DNA of 36,158 nucleotides, from NCBI GenBank assembly GCA_937893795.1, contig CALCTH010000070.1, positions 1-36,158 of the forward strand, read 5' to 3'. Position numbers and translations under genes: made by a program. Below the pieces are notes generated by a model. The model ran no database searches and was not told where the DNA came from. It worked only from the letters and a program-made list of their open reading frames with translations. Positions 1 to 13,327 of the stretch are shown here, in pieces. This DNA comes from an uncultured Myxococcales bacterium (GTDB taxonomy: Bacteria; Myxococcota_A; Polyangia; Polyangiales; Houyiibacteriaceae). Numbering within the stretch: the first letter of the stretch is position 1; the number at the start of each line of letters is the position of its first letter.

Positions 1-199
1 AGCTCGCGCCGCCAGCGGCAGCCGCGGCCCGGGGCGCCGACCCCTGCGACGTCTCGGCGCCGCCGCGCACGCAGGCGTCGACGAGCGCCACGGCCAGCGT
101 CGCGAGCGCTGCCAAGGCCACCCGGAGCAGCCGCCGCGCCTTCGACGTCTCGATGCGTTTCCCAGGGCGTGAAGCCCGCCTACCCGGTTCCTTCCGCAT
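1..199 (-). CDS. Exported protein, N-terminal part only (runs off the window start)
   Basis: An open frame on the minus strand starts at an ATG at 199-197 and continues without a stop to base 1, giving 66 residues. A strong ribosome binding site (GGAGGTG, 206-212) lies 6 nt before the ATG, which fixes the start. The N-terminus is basic (about 25 residues rich in Arg and Lys), followed by a hydrophobic stretch (LLRVALAALATLAVALV) and then DAC and an Ala/Gly/Pro-rich region. This fits a signal peptide or membrane anchor. The Cys after VDA is a poor lipobox, so lipidation is doubtful. Function cannot be told from this fragment. It diverges from the metallophosphoesterase at 446, and the 246 bp between them show no promoter that I can defend. 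Confidence 0.6.
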   Translation of the reverse strand, partial: MRKEPGRRASRPGKRIETSKARRLLRVALAALATLAVALVDACVRGGAETSQGSAPRAAAAAGGAS

Positions 200-445
200 G
201 TGCGTCACCTCCGGGTCACGGCTCTTCAAAGGGCGTGCCTCTGCCGAACGCGCCGGAATCACGAGCGATCCGAGTGCCGCGCGGCGTCGAGCGTCCTCCT
301 TCGCCCGCGGGAGCGTGTCTCGCGTTGGACGGCTCGCCCTCGCGCGCCCCGTCGGCGGCCTCGGGCGCCCCCGCTCTCGGGCTTATGGGGCCGAGACCTG
401 CGCGCACGGCTGCGTCACCCGACGCGGCCGAGGTAGCGCCCGTGC

Positions 446-1519
446 GTGCGTGCGTTGCGGTGTCCGGGGCTTCTCGTCCTTCTCTGCTTCCTCGCGACGG
501 CAGCCGCCGGCGCCCCGGTGTCCTTTGCCTCGAGCACTTCCGGAGCGCCCGGGATGGGCCGAAAGCCCGACGCGCCCGCTTCCGCCGCCATGCGCAGCGC
601 CCGGCCATCGCCGCGGCGCTGGCGCATCGTGGCCCTCGGAGACCTGAACGGACCGGCCGGCTCCACCCGCTACGCGCCGCTCGTCCACCGGGCGGTCGAG
701 CGGCTGACCGGGCGCCTGCGTCCCGACCTCGTCATCAGCACCGGCGATCTGGTAGCCGGCCAACGGCACCGGCTGCCCTACGGCGCGATGTGGCGCGCCT
801 TCCATCGCCTCATGACGGACCCACTGGGCCGGGCGGGCGTCGCCTTCGCGCCGGCCCCCGGGAACCACGACGCCTCGGCCTACGAGCACTACGAACGGGA
901 GCGCGCGATCTACGGCGAGGCCTTCGCCGCCCGGCGACCGGCGCTCGCGATGGTGGACGACAGCGCGTTTCCCTACCGCTATGCCTACCGTCTGGGCCCT
1001 GCGCTGCTGGTGGCCCTCGACGCCACCATCGTGGCGCCCCTCGATGGGGCGCAGCGCCGCTGGCTCGCTGCCCTGCTCGAGGAGAGCGACGCTCCCGTGA
1101 CGATCGTGTACGCCCACGTTCCGCTGCGCCCCTTCACCGCCGGAAGGCGGCGCGAGGTGATGCGCGACCCGGCGCTGGAGGCGCTGCTCGCGCGGCAGGG
1201 CGTCGACCTCTTCGTGAGCGGGCACCACCACGGCTACTACCCGGGGCGAGCCGGCAGCGTGCGCTACGTGAGCGTGCCCTGCCTCGGCACCGGGGCGCGC
1301 CCGCTCCTCGGCCAGCGCGAGCGGAGCGCCCGCGGCCTCGTGGTGCTCGAGATCGAGGGCGAGCGCGTGACGCGCGTGGACGGGCTGACCGGCGAGGACC
1401 TGGACATGGTCGTCCCGCGGGAGTCGCTGCCACCGCAGGTGGGCACGCTTCGGCGCGACGACTTGCCGGAGGCCGGCGCGCCCCTGGCCGAGGGACCGCA
1501 GGGCGAGGGCGACGCATGA
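446..1519 (+). CDS. Secreted calcineurin-like metallophosphoesterase
   Basis: The 357-residue protein has a signal peptide (residues about 1-22, hydrophobic GLLVLLCFLATAAAGA), so it probably acts in the periplasm or outside the cell. Metallophosphoesterase motifs follow in order: GDLNG at 65-69, STGD at 98-101, GNHD at 139-142, the His of YAHVPL near 224 and GHHHGYY at 259-265. These are the usual ligands of a two-metal centre that hydrolyses phosphoesters. The second motif reads GDLV rather than the common GDxxD/N form. The start is a GTG at 446 preceded by a weak GAGGT; it was chosen because it opens directly into the signal peptide. The stop overlaps the next start (ATGA at 1516-1519), so the two genes are probably translationally coupled. 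The substrate is not predictable from sequence. Confidence 0.85.
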   Translation: MRALRCPGLLVLLCFLATAAAGAPVSFASSTSGAPGMGRKPDAPASAAMRSARPSPRRWRIVALGDLNGPAGSTRYAPLVHRAVERLTGRLRPDLVISTGDLVAGQRHRLPYGAMWRAFHRLMTDPLGRAGVAFAPAPGNHDASAYEHYERERAIYGEAFAARRPALAMVDDSAFPYRYAYRLGPALLVALDATIVAPLDGAQRRWLAALLEESDAPVTIVYAHVPLRPFTAGRRREVMRDPALEALLARQGVDLFVSGHHHGYYPGRAGSVRYVSVPCLGTGARPLLGQRERSARGLVVLEIEGERVTRVDGLTGEDLDMVVPRESLPPQVGTLRRDDLPEAGAPLAEGPQGEGDA

Positions 1520-2988
1520 GCGCGCTCTTTCCACGGCTCGCCTTCGCCGACGACCGAACGGCGCTCGTCGTCGACGGCCCCTCGGGCCGCGACGTGCTGA
1601 GCTACGCCGAGCTGGCGGGCCGGGCCGCCGCGCACGCATCCTGGCTCAGCGCCGAGGGGGTGAAGCCCGGGGACCGCGTGGGCGTCTGGGCCCAGCCGCA
1701 CGTGGGAACGGCCGTCGCGCTCGCCGGCAACGCACTCGCCGGGGTGACCAGCGTGCCCCTCGACCCGAGGCTCGGGGCCAAGGAGCTCGCCCACGTCCTC
1801 GACGACGCTGCCCCCGCGCGGCTCGTCGCCGCGGATGCCACCGCGGCCGCCGGTGCACCGACGGAGCGGCCCACGGAGCCGGTCACCACGCGAACCGATA
1901 CGGCGCCCCGGGAGGCGAGGGCGGCGGACGACGCGCCGCTGCTCGTGCTCTACACCTCGGGGACGACGGGCGCCCCCAAGGGCGCCGTGCTTACGGCCGC
2001 GGGCGTCGGAGCCAACCTCGATGCCCTCGGCCGGGCGTGGGAGTGGACCGACGACGACGCCATCGTGCATGCGCTGCCGCTCTTTCACGTGCATGGGCTC
2101 GTGCTCGGGCTCTTTGGGAGCCTCCGCATCGGCGGAGCGCTTCACCACCTGGCGCGCTTCGACGCCGCCCTCGTCGCGGCGGCGCTGGAAGACGAGAGCG
2201 CAGGCGGCGCGCGCGTGCTCTTCGCCGTCCCCACCATGCATCACCGGCTGGCGGACGCCGCCGAGGCGGACCCGGCGGTGGCCCGGGGTCTTCGCGCAGC
2301 GCGTCTCCTCGTGAGCGGGTCGGCGGGCCTCTCGCTGCGGGAGCATCGTCGAATCGCGGCGCTGACGGAGCGCGGGGTGCACGAGCGCTACGGGCTCACC
2401 GAAACCCTCATCAACTGCGCCGTCCCCGCGCGCGCGGCGCCGAAGCCCGGCACCGTCGGGCCGCCCCTCGACAGCGTGGAGCTCCGCCTCGTCGACGAGG
2501 GTGGCGCTCCCCTGGCCGCGGACGACACATCGACGCTCGGCGAGGTGCTCGTGCGCGGCCCCTCGCTCTTCGCAGGCTACCTGAACCGTCCCGACGCGAC
2601 GGCCGCCGCCTACGATGCCGAAGGCTGGTTTCGCACGGGGGACCTCGGGACGTGGGACGCGGAGGGCGCCGTCCGCTTGGCCGGGCGTCGAAGCGTCGAC
2701 CTGATCAAGACCGGCGGCTACAAGGTCGGTGCCGGCGAGGTCGAGGCGAGCCTGCTGGAGGTGCCGGGCGTCGCGGAGTGCGCCGTCGTGGGCCGGGACG
2801 ATGCGGACCTCGGCCAGCGCATCGTGGCGTATGTGGTCGCGCGGCCCGGTGCAGAGCTCGCCGAGGACACGCTCATCGACCACGTGGCCGGCGAGCTCAC
2901 GCCCCACAAGCGGCCGCGCGAGGTCCGCTTCGTCGACACCTTGCCGCGGAACGCGATGGGCAAAGTGCAAAAGAAGCGCCTGACCTGA
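1516..2988 (+). CDS. Malonyl-CoA synthetase-like acyl-CoA synthetase (ANL superfamily)
   Basis: This 490-residue adenylate-forming enzyme should activate a carboxylic acid with ATP to an acyl-AMP and then the CoA thioester, in the cytoplasm. Visible motifs are the P-loop YTSGTTGAPKG (146-156), LPLFHVHGL (187-195), the adenylate-binding ERYGLTET (290-297), GWFRTGDLG (370-378), the hinge region with RRSVDLIKTGGYKV (391-404) and the C-terminal catalytic Lys in MGKVQKKRL (Lys483). The FHVHGL and SVDxIKTGGYK signatures and the length match the MatB (malonyl-CoA synthetase) branch rather than long-chain fatty acyl-CoA ligases. The substrate assignment is therefore inference from family features. 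The frame is open far upstream (to 169), but that extension overlaps the metallophosphoesterase; the ATG in the ATGA overlap gives a normal-length protein. Confidence 0.85.
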   Translation: MSALFPRLAFADDRTALVVDGPSGRDVLSYAELAGRAAAHASWLSAEGVKPGDRVGVWAQPHVGTAVALAGNALAGVTSVPLDPRLGAKELAHVLDDAAPARLVAADATAAAGAPTERPTEPVTTRTDTAPREARAADDAPLLVLYTSGTTGAPKGAVLTAAGVGANLDALGRAWEWTDDDAIVHALPLFHVHGLVLGLFGSLRIGGALHHLARFDAALVAAALEDESAGGARVLFAVPTMHHRLADAAEADPAVARGLRAARLLVSGSAGLSLREHRRIAALTERGVHERYGLTETLINCAVPARAAPKPGTVGPPLDSVELRLVDEGGAPLAADDTSTLGEVLVRGPSLFAGYLNRPDATAAAYDAEGWFRTGDLGTWDAEGAVRLAGRRSVDLIKTGGYKVGAGEVEASLLEVPGVAECAVVGRDDADLGQRIVAYVVARPGAELAEDTLIDHVAGELTPHKRPREVRFVDTLPRNAMGKVQKKRLT

Positions 2989-3009
2989 GCCGCGTCCGAG
3001 AGGTCTCGC

Positions 3010-3852
3010 TCATTTCCGTTGGAGCCGACGCCGCGTCTCGAGCGCCGCGTCACCGGCGAAGTGCGGTCCGGGCGGGCCGACGCCCTGGCAGGCCGGGCAG
3101 TAGTAGGTCGAGCGCCCGTCGTCGCCCTGGCGGCGCATGCGCAGAGAACCACCGCAGACGCGGCAGGCCTCGCCCGCGCGCCCGTAGACCCAGAGGCGCC
3201 CTTCCCAGCGCTTGCGCGTGGTGCGCGCAAAGCCGACGAGGTTCCGCTGCATGAGCTCGCGGGCCGTGGAGAGCACCCCGAGGAGCGCGTCGTCGCCGAC
3301 GGAGCTCACGGCCGCGAAGGGGTCGAGGCGCGCGAGGAAGAGCACCTCGCTCTTGTAGACGTTGCCAATGCCCGCCACGACGTGCTGGCGCATCAGCGCG
3401 ACGCCCAGCGGCAGCTCGTTCGCGCGCCGGAGCCGCGGCAGCACGTCCTCGAGGCGGACCGCCTCGTCGAGCAGGTCGGGGCCGAGCTGGCGCAGCAGCG
3501 GGGAGGCGCGCTCGCTCTTGAGGAGCCGCGCGACGGGGAGGTCGAAAGCGACGGCGCGCCAGGGCTCCGTGGTGATCACGACGTCGGCGCGGCGGCGCGG
3601 CTTCCGCCAGCGATCCCCCTCGCGGTAGATGTGCCACGAGCCGCTCATGAGAAGGTGCGAGTGGAGGACCCGCCCGTCGTCGAGCTCCATGAGCAGGTTC
3701 TTGCCGCGCGGCCGCACGCGCTCGACGCGGCGGCCGACGAGGCGCGCACCCTGGAGCTGAGGGAGCCGCGTCGCGAAGGCCTCGATGGTCTTCCCGCCGA
3801 GCGCGCGGTGAAGCGTCCGCGCCGCACGGAAGATGGTGTCGCCCTCGGGCAC
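3010..3852 (-). CDS. nei: Endonuclease VIII-type DNA glycosylase/AP lyase (Fpg/Nei family)
   Basis: Base-excision repair glycosylase that removes oxidised bases and nicks the abasic site by beta,delta-elimination. The start is set by chemistry: Fpg/Nei enzymes use the N-terminal proline as nucleophile, and a GTG at 3852-3850 gives fMet-Pro-Glu-Gly-Asp-Thr-Ile. A further upstream ATG (3888) would bury that proline, so it is rejected. The 280-residue protein has PEGDTI (2-7, the Nei-type signature), the conserved Lys of RGKNL (Lys51), the helix-two-turn-helix region QHVVAGIGNVYKSEV (156-170) and a C-terminal zinc finger (Cys230, Cys233, Cys252, Cys255) with the DNA-binding Arg in GRST. It lies 57 bp downstream of the receiver gene and near the lhr-type helicase on the same strand. 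Confidence 0.9.
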   Translation of the reverse strand: MPEGDTIFRAARTLHRALGGKTIEAFATRLPQLQGARLVGRRVERVRPRGKNLLMELDDGRVLHSHLLMSGSWHIYREGDRWRKPRRRADVVITTEPWRAVAFDLPVARLLKSERASPLLRQLGPDLLDEAVRLEDVLPRLRRANELPLGVALMRQHVVAGIGNVYKSEVLFLARLDPFAAVSSVGDDALLGVLSTARELMQRNLVGFARTTRKRWEGRLWVYGRAGEACRVCGGSLRMRRQGDDGRSTYYCPACQGVGPPGPHFAGDAALETRRRLQRK

Positions 3853-3909
3853 TCCCGAGGATGTGCCCCCGGCCGGCGGCGTGGACAAGCGGCGGACGCG
3901 ACGCGCAGC

Positions 3910-4317
3910 TCAGGCGGCCGCTTCGCCAGTGACCAAGCCGTGCAGGCGCTGTGCGCCAGCGCGGGTGAGCGGCTTGACCACGTACTCCGCGACGATCGCG
4001 TGGGCCTCGGCCCGCGCACGCTCCGCCGGGTCGTCCGACGACGTCAGCATGACCACCGGGGGAAGACCCTGTGCCTCGCCCTCGGCCTGAAGCGCGGTGA
4101 GCACCTCGAAGCCGTCCATGACGGGCATGTTGAGGTCGAGGATGACGAGCCCGAGCTGCACGTCGCGGTCGGCGAAAGCAGAGAGCGCCTCCCAGCCGTC
4201 GCGAACGCGGCGCACCTGGGAAAAGCAGCCGGAGCGGCGCAATGCCTCCGTGGCGAGAAGTGCGTCATCGTCGTCGTCCTCGACCAAGAGGACGACACCG
4301 TCGAAGGGAGTGACCAT
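3910..4317 (-). CDS. Single-domain response regulator (CheY-like receiver)
   Basis: A 135-residue receiver domain with no output domain. The acidic pocket is VEDDDDD (12-18), the phospho-acceptor is Asp61 in LDLNMP, the switch Thr is Thr92 in LTSS and the conserved Lys is Lys115 in VKPL. All residues needed for phosphorylation and signalling are present. The spacing resembles the stand-alone Rcp1-like subgroup, which often pairs with a bacteriophytochrome or other histidine kinase, but no kinase gene is visible here. It sits on the minus strand between lhr (106 bp upstream) and nei (57 bp downstream), so it may be co-transcribed with them. That does not by itself show a repair function. The ATG at 4317 was taken as the start because the fold begins at once. 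Confidence 0.88.
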   Translation of the reverse strand: MVTPFDGVVLLVEDDDDDALLATEALRRSGCFSQVRRVRDGWEALSAFADRDVQLGLVILDLNMPVMDGFEVLTALQAEGEAQGLPPVVMLTSSDDPAERARAEAHAIVAEYVVKPLTRAGAQRLHGLVTGEAAA

Positions 4318-4423
4318 GGGGCTCTACGCGGCGTCCGCGGTTCCCTGATTACGGACGCGACCTCTAGCCGCTGAACCCCCGCTTCGAGTGGGGTGGGCTC
4401 CCCGGCCCCCTCGGGCTCTCACC

Positions 4424-9280
<4,857 letters not shown>

Positions 9281-9368
9281 CGCCAGAGCTTGATGTGGGG
9301 GTGAGACGCCCGCCGTGCCAGCCGCCGCCCCTTGCCGTTCGGGCGCCGCCAAGGCATCACCTCGCTCG

Positions 9369-9806
9369 ATGGGACTTCGCGACGTACTCGAGGACGACGC
9401 CCGCAAGGGTGCCGTGGTGGCCGACTGCCTTCAGCTGATCAGCGCCGAGGTCGGCGACAAGAAGGGCATGGGCGGCATGGCCATCAAGGCCGGCTACAAG
9501 ACGGTCAACGGCATCAAGCCCGGCTTCATCGAGGGCGTGGTGCACGTGCTCCTGCCGGAGTTTGCCGCGGCCGTCGACCCCATCGTGGAGGAAGGCCAGG
9601 CCAAGGGCGTGAGCGTCGCGGACCAGCTCAACGCGGAGAAGAGCCGCGTTGCGGACGCGCTCCTCGCCGTGACGGACCGAAAGGCCGAGACGGCGAAGAC
9701 CAAGATCGCCAAGTCGACCTACCAGCGCCTCCGCGGCACGGCGAAGAAGCACGTCGAGGCCGCCGTACCGCGGCTGGCGGCGCTGGTCGCGAAACACGTC
9801 GGCTGA
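9369..9806 (+). CDS. Small conserved protein, DUF6918-like
   Basis: A 145-residue cytoplasmic protein with no signal peptide or membrane segment. The order of motifs is an N-terminal helix VVADCLQLISAEV, then GMAIKAGYKTVNGIKPGF and EGVVHVLLPEFAAAVDPIVEE, then a Lys/Ala-rich helical half. This layout (KAGY, IKPGF, LLPEF) recalls a family I know mainly from actinobacteria and remember as DUF6918; the name is from memory and needs a profile search. Function is unknown. I took the ATG at 9369; the frame is open to 9315, but the extra residues are low-complexity. The gene diverges from lhr, with 88 bp between the starts, and converges on the lipoprotein gene, with 10 bp between the stops. Confidence 0.75.
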   Translation: MGLRDVLEDDARKGAVVADCLQLISAEVGDKKGMGGMAIKAGYKTVNGIKPGFIEGVVHVLLPEFAAAVDPIVEEGQAKGVSVADQLNAEKSRVADALLAVTDRKAETAKTKIAKSTYQRLRGTAKKHVEAAVPRLAALVAKHVG

Positions 9807-9816
9807 GCCCGGCGGG

Positions 9817-11163
9817 CTACTCGCGCTCGCAGCGGCCGGCGGACCAGGGAAAGACGTCCACACGCCCGTCGGGGCGGCGAACGGCGTAGGCGTCCCCGTG
9901 CAGCCCGTCGCCCACGACGTCGACGAGCGGACCGCCGTGCACGACACGCACGTCGTCCACCCGCGGGCCGACGGGGGGCTGCGTTCGGGACTCCACCCAC
10001 ATGAAGCCGCGCGCACTGACCCAGAAGGCCTGCGTCGCGACGACGGGCGCCTCCTCGAAGGGAGCGGCCAGTGGGAAGGCGAGGCTCGGAGGCGCACCGT
10101 CGAGACGCTCTCCCAGGAAGCCGAAGGCGTCCTCGCCGACGAGGAGCGGGGTCGTCGAGCAGCCCGGCGACGCGCGGGGAACCAGGCGCCGCAGGCCGGG
10201 CACCTCGGCGCCCACCTCGACCGGTGCCCCGGGGACGCTCCGCGAGACGGTCTCTCCCCTTCGTGTGAAGAGCTCCTCGAAGGGATAGGCCACGACGAAG
10301 TCATCGGCCGCGCCCTCCGGGAGCGGGAGCCGCGCGCTTTCCCTCAGCGTCGACAGGTCGAATAGCACGACCTCCCGGCTATCCGGGTCGAAGAGCGCCG
10401 CGGCCCCGACGACGAAACGCGCGGACGGGCTCACGTCGAGGGGAACGCGCCGGGAGGGCGTCGCATCCTCGCGTGCGAAGGCCTCGAGTATGCGGCCCTC
10501 GGCCGTATCGACGAGCACGACGGTCGAGAACACGTCGTAGCCCAGGTACACGGCGTCGAGGCCCCGGCCCGAGAGCGGCAGCCGCTCGCCCTCGGTCGAG
10601 AGCACGGTGCTGGCGGTCACGACCGTGAACACGCCGCGGACCCCGGGTCGACCGAAGCCGACGAAGTCCTCGATGCCCTCGAGGAGCGGCTGGCGGGTGG
10701 TGGTCGCGAGCGTCGCCACGGCCTCGCGGAGTCGGCCTTCCACCACGAAACGCGCCGTCACCTCGAGGGGGCCCGCGCCCACGCGCATCGACAGCCCCGC
10801 CACCGTCGGGTTTCCCTCCCCGACGGCGGTGGCGCGCCACGTGGTCCCCACGTCGTAGCCGGTCGCCGGGCCGGCCTGGGTGACCCGAAAGCAGGCCTCC
10901 GGCGCCTGAACGGCGAAGCCGGTCCCGGCGAGGTTGGTAGGTCCGCACGGGGGCGAGGGAGTGAGCTCTCGCTCTGACCACCCCGCGATGGGATGCGCCC
11001 AGAGGGCCGGGTCTTCGCAGGGCCCGAGCACCTCGAGCGAAGCGTCCGGCGCCGCATCCCGGGAGGGGGCGGCCCTGGCGTCGAGGCCTGCGTCCTCTGC
11101 GACGCCCGTCGGGGTCGAGCGCGCACAGGCCGCCAGGAGCACAACCGATAGAACGAGCCGCAC
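9817..11163 (-). CDS. Hypothetical lipoprotein
   Basis: A 448-residue exported protein. Starting at the GTG at 11163 gives VRLVLSVVLLAAC, a short signal peptide with a good lipobox (LAAC, Cys13), followed by a flexible region (Ser/Thr/Asp/Ala-rich to about 40). The mature part is rich in short beta-strand-like repeats with alternating hydrophobic residues (for example DAVYLGYDVFSTVVLVDTAEGRILEAF), which suggests an all-beta or propeller-like fold; this is a guess from pattern only. Several Cys residues (in GPCEDP, PPCGPT, EACF, GCS, GRCE) could form disulfides. I do not recognise the family. The upstream in-frame ATG at 11271 would place 36 residues before the signal peptide and overlap the divergent gene at 11240, so it is rejected. 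Confidence 0.7.
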   Translation of the reverse strand: MRLVLSVVLLAACARSTPTGVAEDAGLDARAAPSRDAAPDASLEVLGPCEDPALWAHPIAGWSERELTPSPPCGPTNLAGTGFAVQAPEACFRVTQAGPATGYDVGTTWRATAVGEGNPTVAGLSMRVGAGPLEVTARFVVEGRLREAVATLATTTRQPLLEGIEDFVGFGRPGVRGVFTVVTASTVLSTEGERLPLSGRGLDAVYLGYDVFSTVVLVDTAEGRILEAFAREDATPSRRVPLDVSPSARFVVGAAALFDPDSREVVLFDLSTLRESARLPLPEGAADDFVVAYPFEELFTRRGETVSRSVPGAPVEVGAEVPGLRRLVPRASPGCSTTPLLVGEDAFGFLGERLDGAPPSLAFPLAAPFEEAPVVATQAFWVSARGFMWVESRTQPPVGPRVDDVRVVHGGPLVDVVGDGLHGDAYAVRRPDGRVDVFPWSAGRCERE

Positions 11164-11239
11164 GCCCGGGACCGTAGCGTGAAACCCAACGGCGTGGCGG
11201 CTCGTTGCCGGACCCGGCCAGGCTCGGCACGCTGACGCG

Positions 11240-11665
11240 GTGACGACGCTCGACGCGCTGGCGGGGACCATGGTGCTCGGAGCCCTCCTCGAGCGCCTGC
11301 GCGAAGCCTCCGGAAGCTACGCCCTGGTCGCTCACTGGACGCAGGGCGAGTTTCACCACGACGTGGTGCTCCGCCTGGACGACCCGCCGGAGGGCCTCGC
11401 GCCGGTGCTGGTCGTCGCGACGAACTGCAACGGCGGCATCAAGGAGGTGCTCGCCTTCCCCGAGGTGCCGACGCGCGGCGCGCTCTGGAAGCACCGCTGC
11501 CCGGGCAACCCGGAGTTCGCGGGGGTGCTCCCGCCCGTGCTCGGCCAGGCGCGCACCGTGCACTGGTTCGACCCCTGCGAGCTGCTGAGGCCCGACGCGC
11601 GAAGCGAGCTGCGACCCGAGCATCGACGGCGGCAGCGCGGGGGCGGTTGGGAGCCCATCGCCTGA
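11240..11665 (+). CDS. Small conserved-looking hypothetical protein
   Basis: A 141-residue protein, cytoplasmic by composition. It has an N-terminal helix (TTLDALAGTMVLGALLERLREA), then alternating strands HWTQGEFHHDVVLRL and PVLVVATNCNGGIKEVLAF, then LWKHRCPGNPEF and a basic C-terminus. The coding frame is favoured over its shadows by balanced composition and clear hydrophobic periodicity. His and Cys residues (FHHD, NCNGG, HRCP) might bind a metal, but no known motif is complete. I do not recognise the family. The start may be GTG 11240 or ATG 11270; neither has a strong ribosome binding site. It diverges from the lipoprotein gene and converges with the sigma-54 activator gene (23 bp between stops). 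Confidence 0.6.
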   Translation: MTTLDALAGTMVLGALLERLREASGSYALVAHWTQGEFHHDVVLRLDDPPEGLAPVLVVATNCNGGIKEVLAFPEVPTRGALWKHRCPGNPEFAGVLPPVLGQARTVHWFDPCELLRPDARSELRPEHRRRQRGGGWEPIA

Positions 11666-11688
11666 GCCCGCGTTTCGATCGAATATGT

Positions 11689-13326
11689 CTACTTCGGGTG
11701 GAAGCGGCGGAGCTTCCGGTAGAGCGTGGCTGGGCTGATGCCGAGAGCCTTCGCGGCGGCGGCACGGTGACCTTCATGGGCGTCGAGCACGCGCTCCACG
11801 TGGGCGCGTTCGACTTCTTCGAGCGTGGCGAAGGTCCCGGGCGCGGTCGCGGCCGCGCGCCTCGGCACGGCGGTGCCACGAAGCTCCTCGGGGAGGTCCG
11901 TTTCCTCGAGCGTGCCGTGCTCGGCGACGACGGCGGCGCGAAGAATCGCGTTTTGCAGCTCGCGCACGTTGCCGGGCCAGCCGTAGGCGAGGAGCCGGTT
12001 GGCGGCGGCCGGGGCGATGTCGTGGAGGCGCTTCCGGGTGCGCTCACGGGCGAGGCCCAGGAAGTGGCGCGCGAGCGGAAGGATGTCGTCCTTGCGCTCG
12101 CGAAGCGGCGCGACGCGAATGCGGACGACGGCGAGCCGGTAGAAGAGGTCGTCCCGGAAACGGCCGGCGGCGATGGCCGCTTCGAGGTCGCGGTTGGTGG
12201 CGGCGACGATGCGCGCGTCGATGGAGCGCGCGACGTTCTCGCCAAGACGGCGAACCTCGCCCTCCTGGAGCACGCGGAGCAGCTTCACCTGCACGTCCAG
12301 GGGGAGCTCGCCCATCTCGTCGAGGAAGAGCGTGCCTCCGCTGGCGGCTTCGAAGAGGCCGACGCGGTCCCGGTCCGCGCCGGTGAAGGCGCCGCGTTTG
12401 TGGCCGAAGAGCTCGGACTCGAGGAGCGTGCCGGCGATGGCGCCGGCGTTGACGGGTACGAAAGGTCCGGCGGCGCGGGGCGACTCGTCGTGCACGACGC
12501 GGGCGAGGCGCTCCTTGCCGGCGCCGCTCTCGCCCTCGATGAGCACGGGGACGTCGACGGCGGCGGCCTGGCGGGCAAGGCCGAGGGCCCGCTTCATGGG
12601 CTCGCTGAAGGCGATGCAGCCGCTCGGGTCGGTGTCGGGCACGGCGCGGGCGAGGGCTCGGCGCGAGCGTTCGAGCTTCGCCTCGGTGCTCCGCAGCGCT
12701 TCGGCCGCGAAGTCGAGCACGTGGTCGAGGTGGCGGTGGTTGAGCGCGTCCGCGAGGTGCGCCGCCTCGGGCCCCCATTCGCTCGCGCGGCGGGCGACCA
12801 TGCGGCAGACGGCATCGCCCTTGCCCACGCAGCGGCTCTCCAGGCAAAAGACGGGGTCGTCGCGGCTGCCGAAGGCGCGGCTCAGGTACCCCGAGGCGAA
12901 GCCGCAGAGCGTCCAGCAGACGGGCTCGGTCGAGCGACCGAGGAGCTGGAGGTGCTGCTCGGCTTCGTAGGAGTCTGGCCACAGCGCCTCGGCGAGGGCG
13001 AGCGGGTCGCGGTCCTCGGGCGGGACGGGACGGAAATCGACCTGGCCTTGGAGTCGGTGAAAGCGCCCACCGGCGCGACGCCAGTCCTGAGGGTCCGTGA
13101 AGGGCAGCTCCCGGTTCGCCCCGGCCGTATGCCAGCCGTGGGCAAAGCCCATGCGGGTCAGGATCGCGCGGGCCGCACCAAAGCCGAGCAGGTCCACCAG
13201 CTCGTGCCGCAACGTCCCGAGCGCATCCGCATCCACGATGAGCGCCCGCCGGTCGGCGAAGCGGATGACGCCTCCGTCGGGCGGGAACTTGAGCAAGTCG
13301 GAGAGCCGGAGGTCGTCGAGGCGCAT
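11689..13326 (-). CDS. Sigma-54-dependent activator with XylR_N/V4R sensor (XylR/DmpR type)
   Basis: A 545-residue bacterial enhancer-binding protein. Residues about 8-110 match the XylR_N type (LRHELVDLLGFGAARAILTRMGFAHG), and about 120-180 form a V4R domain with a Cys cluster (Cys161, Cys166, Cys174). In XylR, DmpR and HbpR this unit binds an aromatic effector and relieves repression of the ATPase. The AAA+ domain has Walker A GESGAGKE (265-272), the sigma-54 contact loop GAFTGA (312-317) and Walker B LFLDEMGE (333-340). A Fis-type helix-turn-helix (HRAAAAKALGISPATLYRKL, 520-539) ends the protein. A ribosome binding site AGGTG lies 7 nt before the ATG. The gene diverges from the pirin/fusion operon, and palindromes beside its start suggest it controls that operon and itself. 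The aromatic ligand is inferred from family. Confidence 0.92.
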   Translation of the reverse strand: MRLDDLRLSDLLKFPPDGGVIRFADRRALIVDADALGTLRHELVDLLGFGAARAILTRMGFAHGWHTAGANRELPFTDPQDWRRAGGRFHRLQGQVDFRPVPPEDRDPLALAEALWPDSYEAEQHLQLLGRSTEPVCWTLCGFASGYLSRAFGSRDDPVFCLESRCVGKGDAVCRMVARRASEWGPEAAHLADALNHRHLDHVLDFAAEALRSTEAKLERSRRALARAVPDTDPSGCIAFSEPMKRALGLARQAAAVDVPVLIEGESGAGKERLARVVHDESPRAAGPFVPVNAGAIAGTLLESELFGHKRGAFTGADRDRVGLFEAASGGTLFLDEMGELPLDVQVKLLRVLQEGEVRRLGENVARSIDARIVAATNRDLEAAIAAGRFRDDLFYRLAVVRIRVAPLRERKDDILPLARHFLGLARERTRKRLHDIAPAAANRLLAYGWPGNVRELQNAILRAAVVAEHGTLEETDLPEELRGTAVPRRAAATAPGTFATLEEVERAHVERVLDAHEGHRAAAAKALGISPATLYRKLRRFHPK

Positions 13327-13327
13327 G

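Noticed and set aside
169-1515. Long N-terminal extension of the acyl-CoA synthetase frame (939 residues in all)
   Set aside because: It overlaps the well-supported metallophosphoesterase and is Arg/Pro/Ala-rich without recognisable domains. The ATGA overlap start gives a family-typical length.
3853-3888. Upstream ATG start for the Nei glycosylase
   Set aside because: It would add 12 residues before the catalytic N-terminal proline and so abolish the known mechanism.
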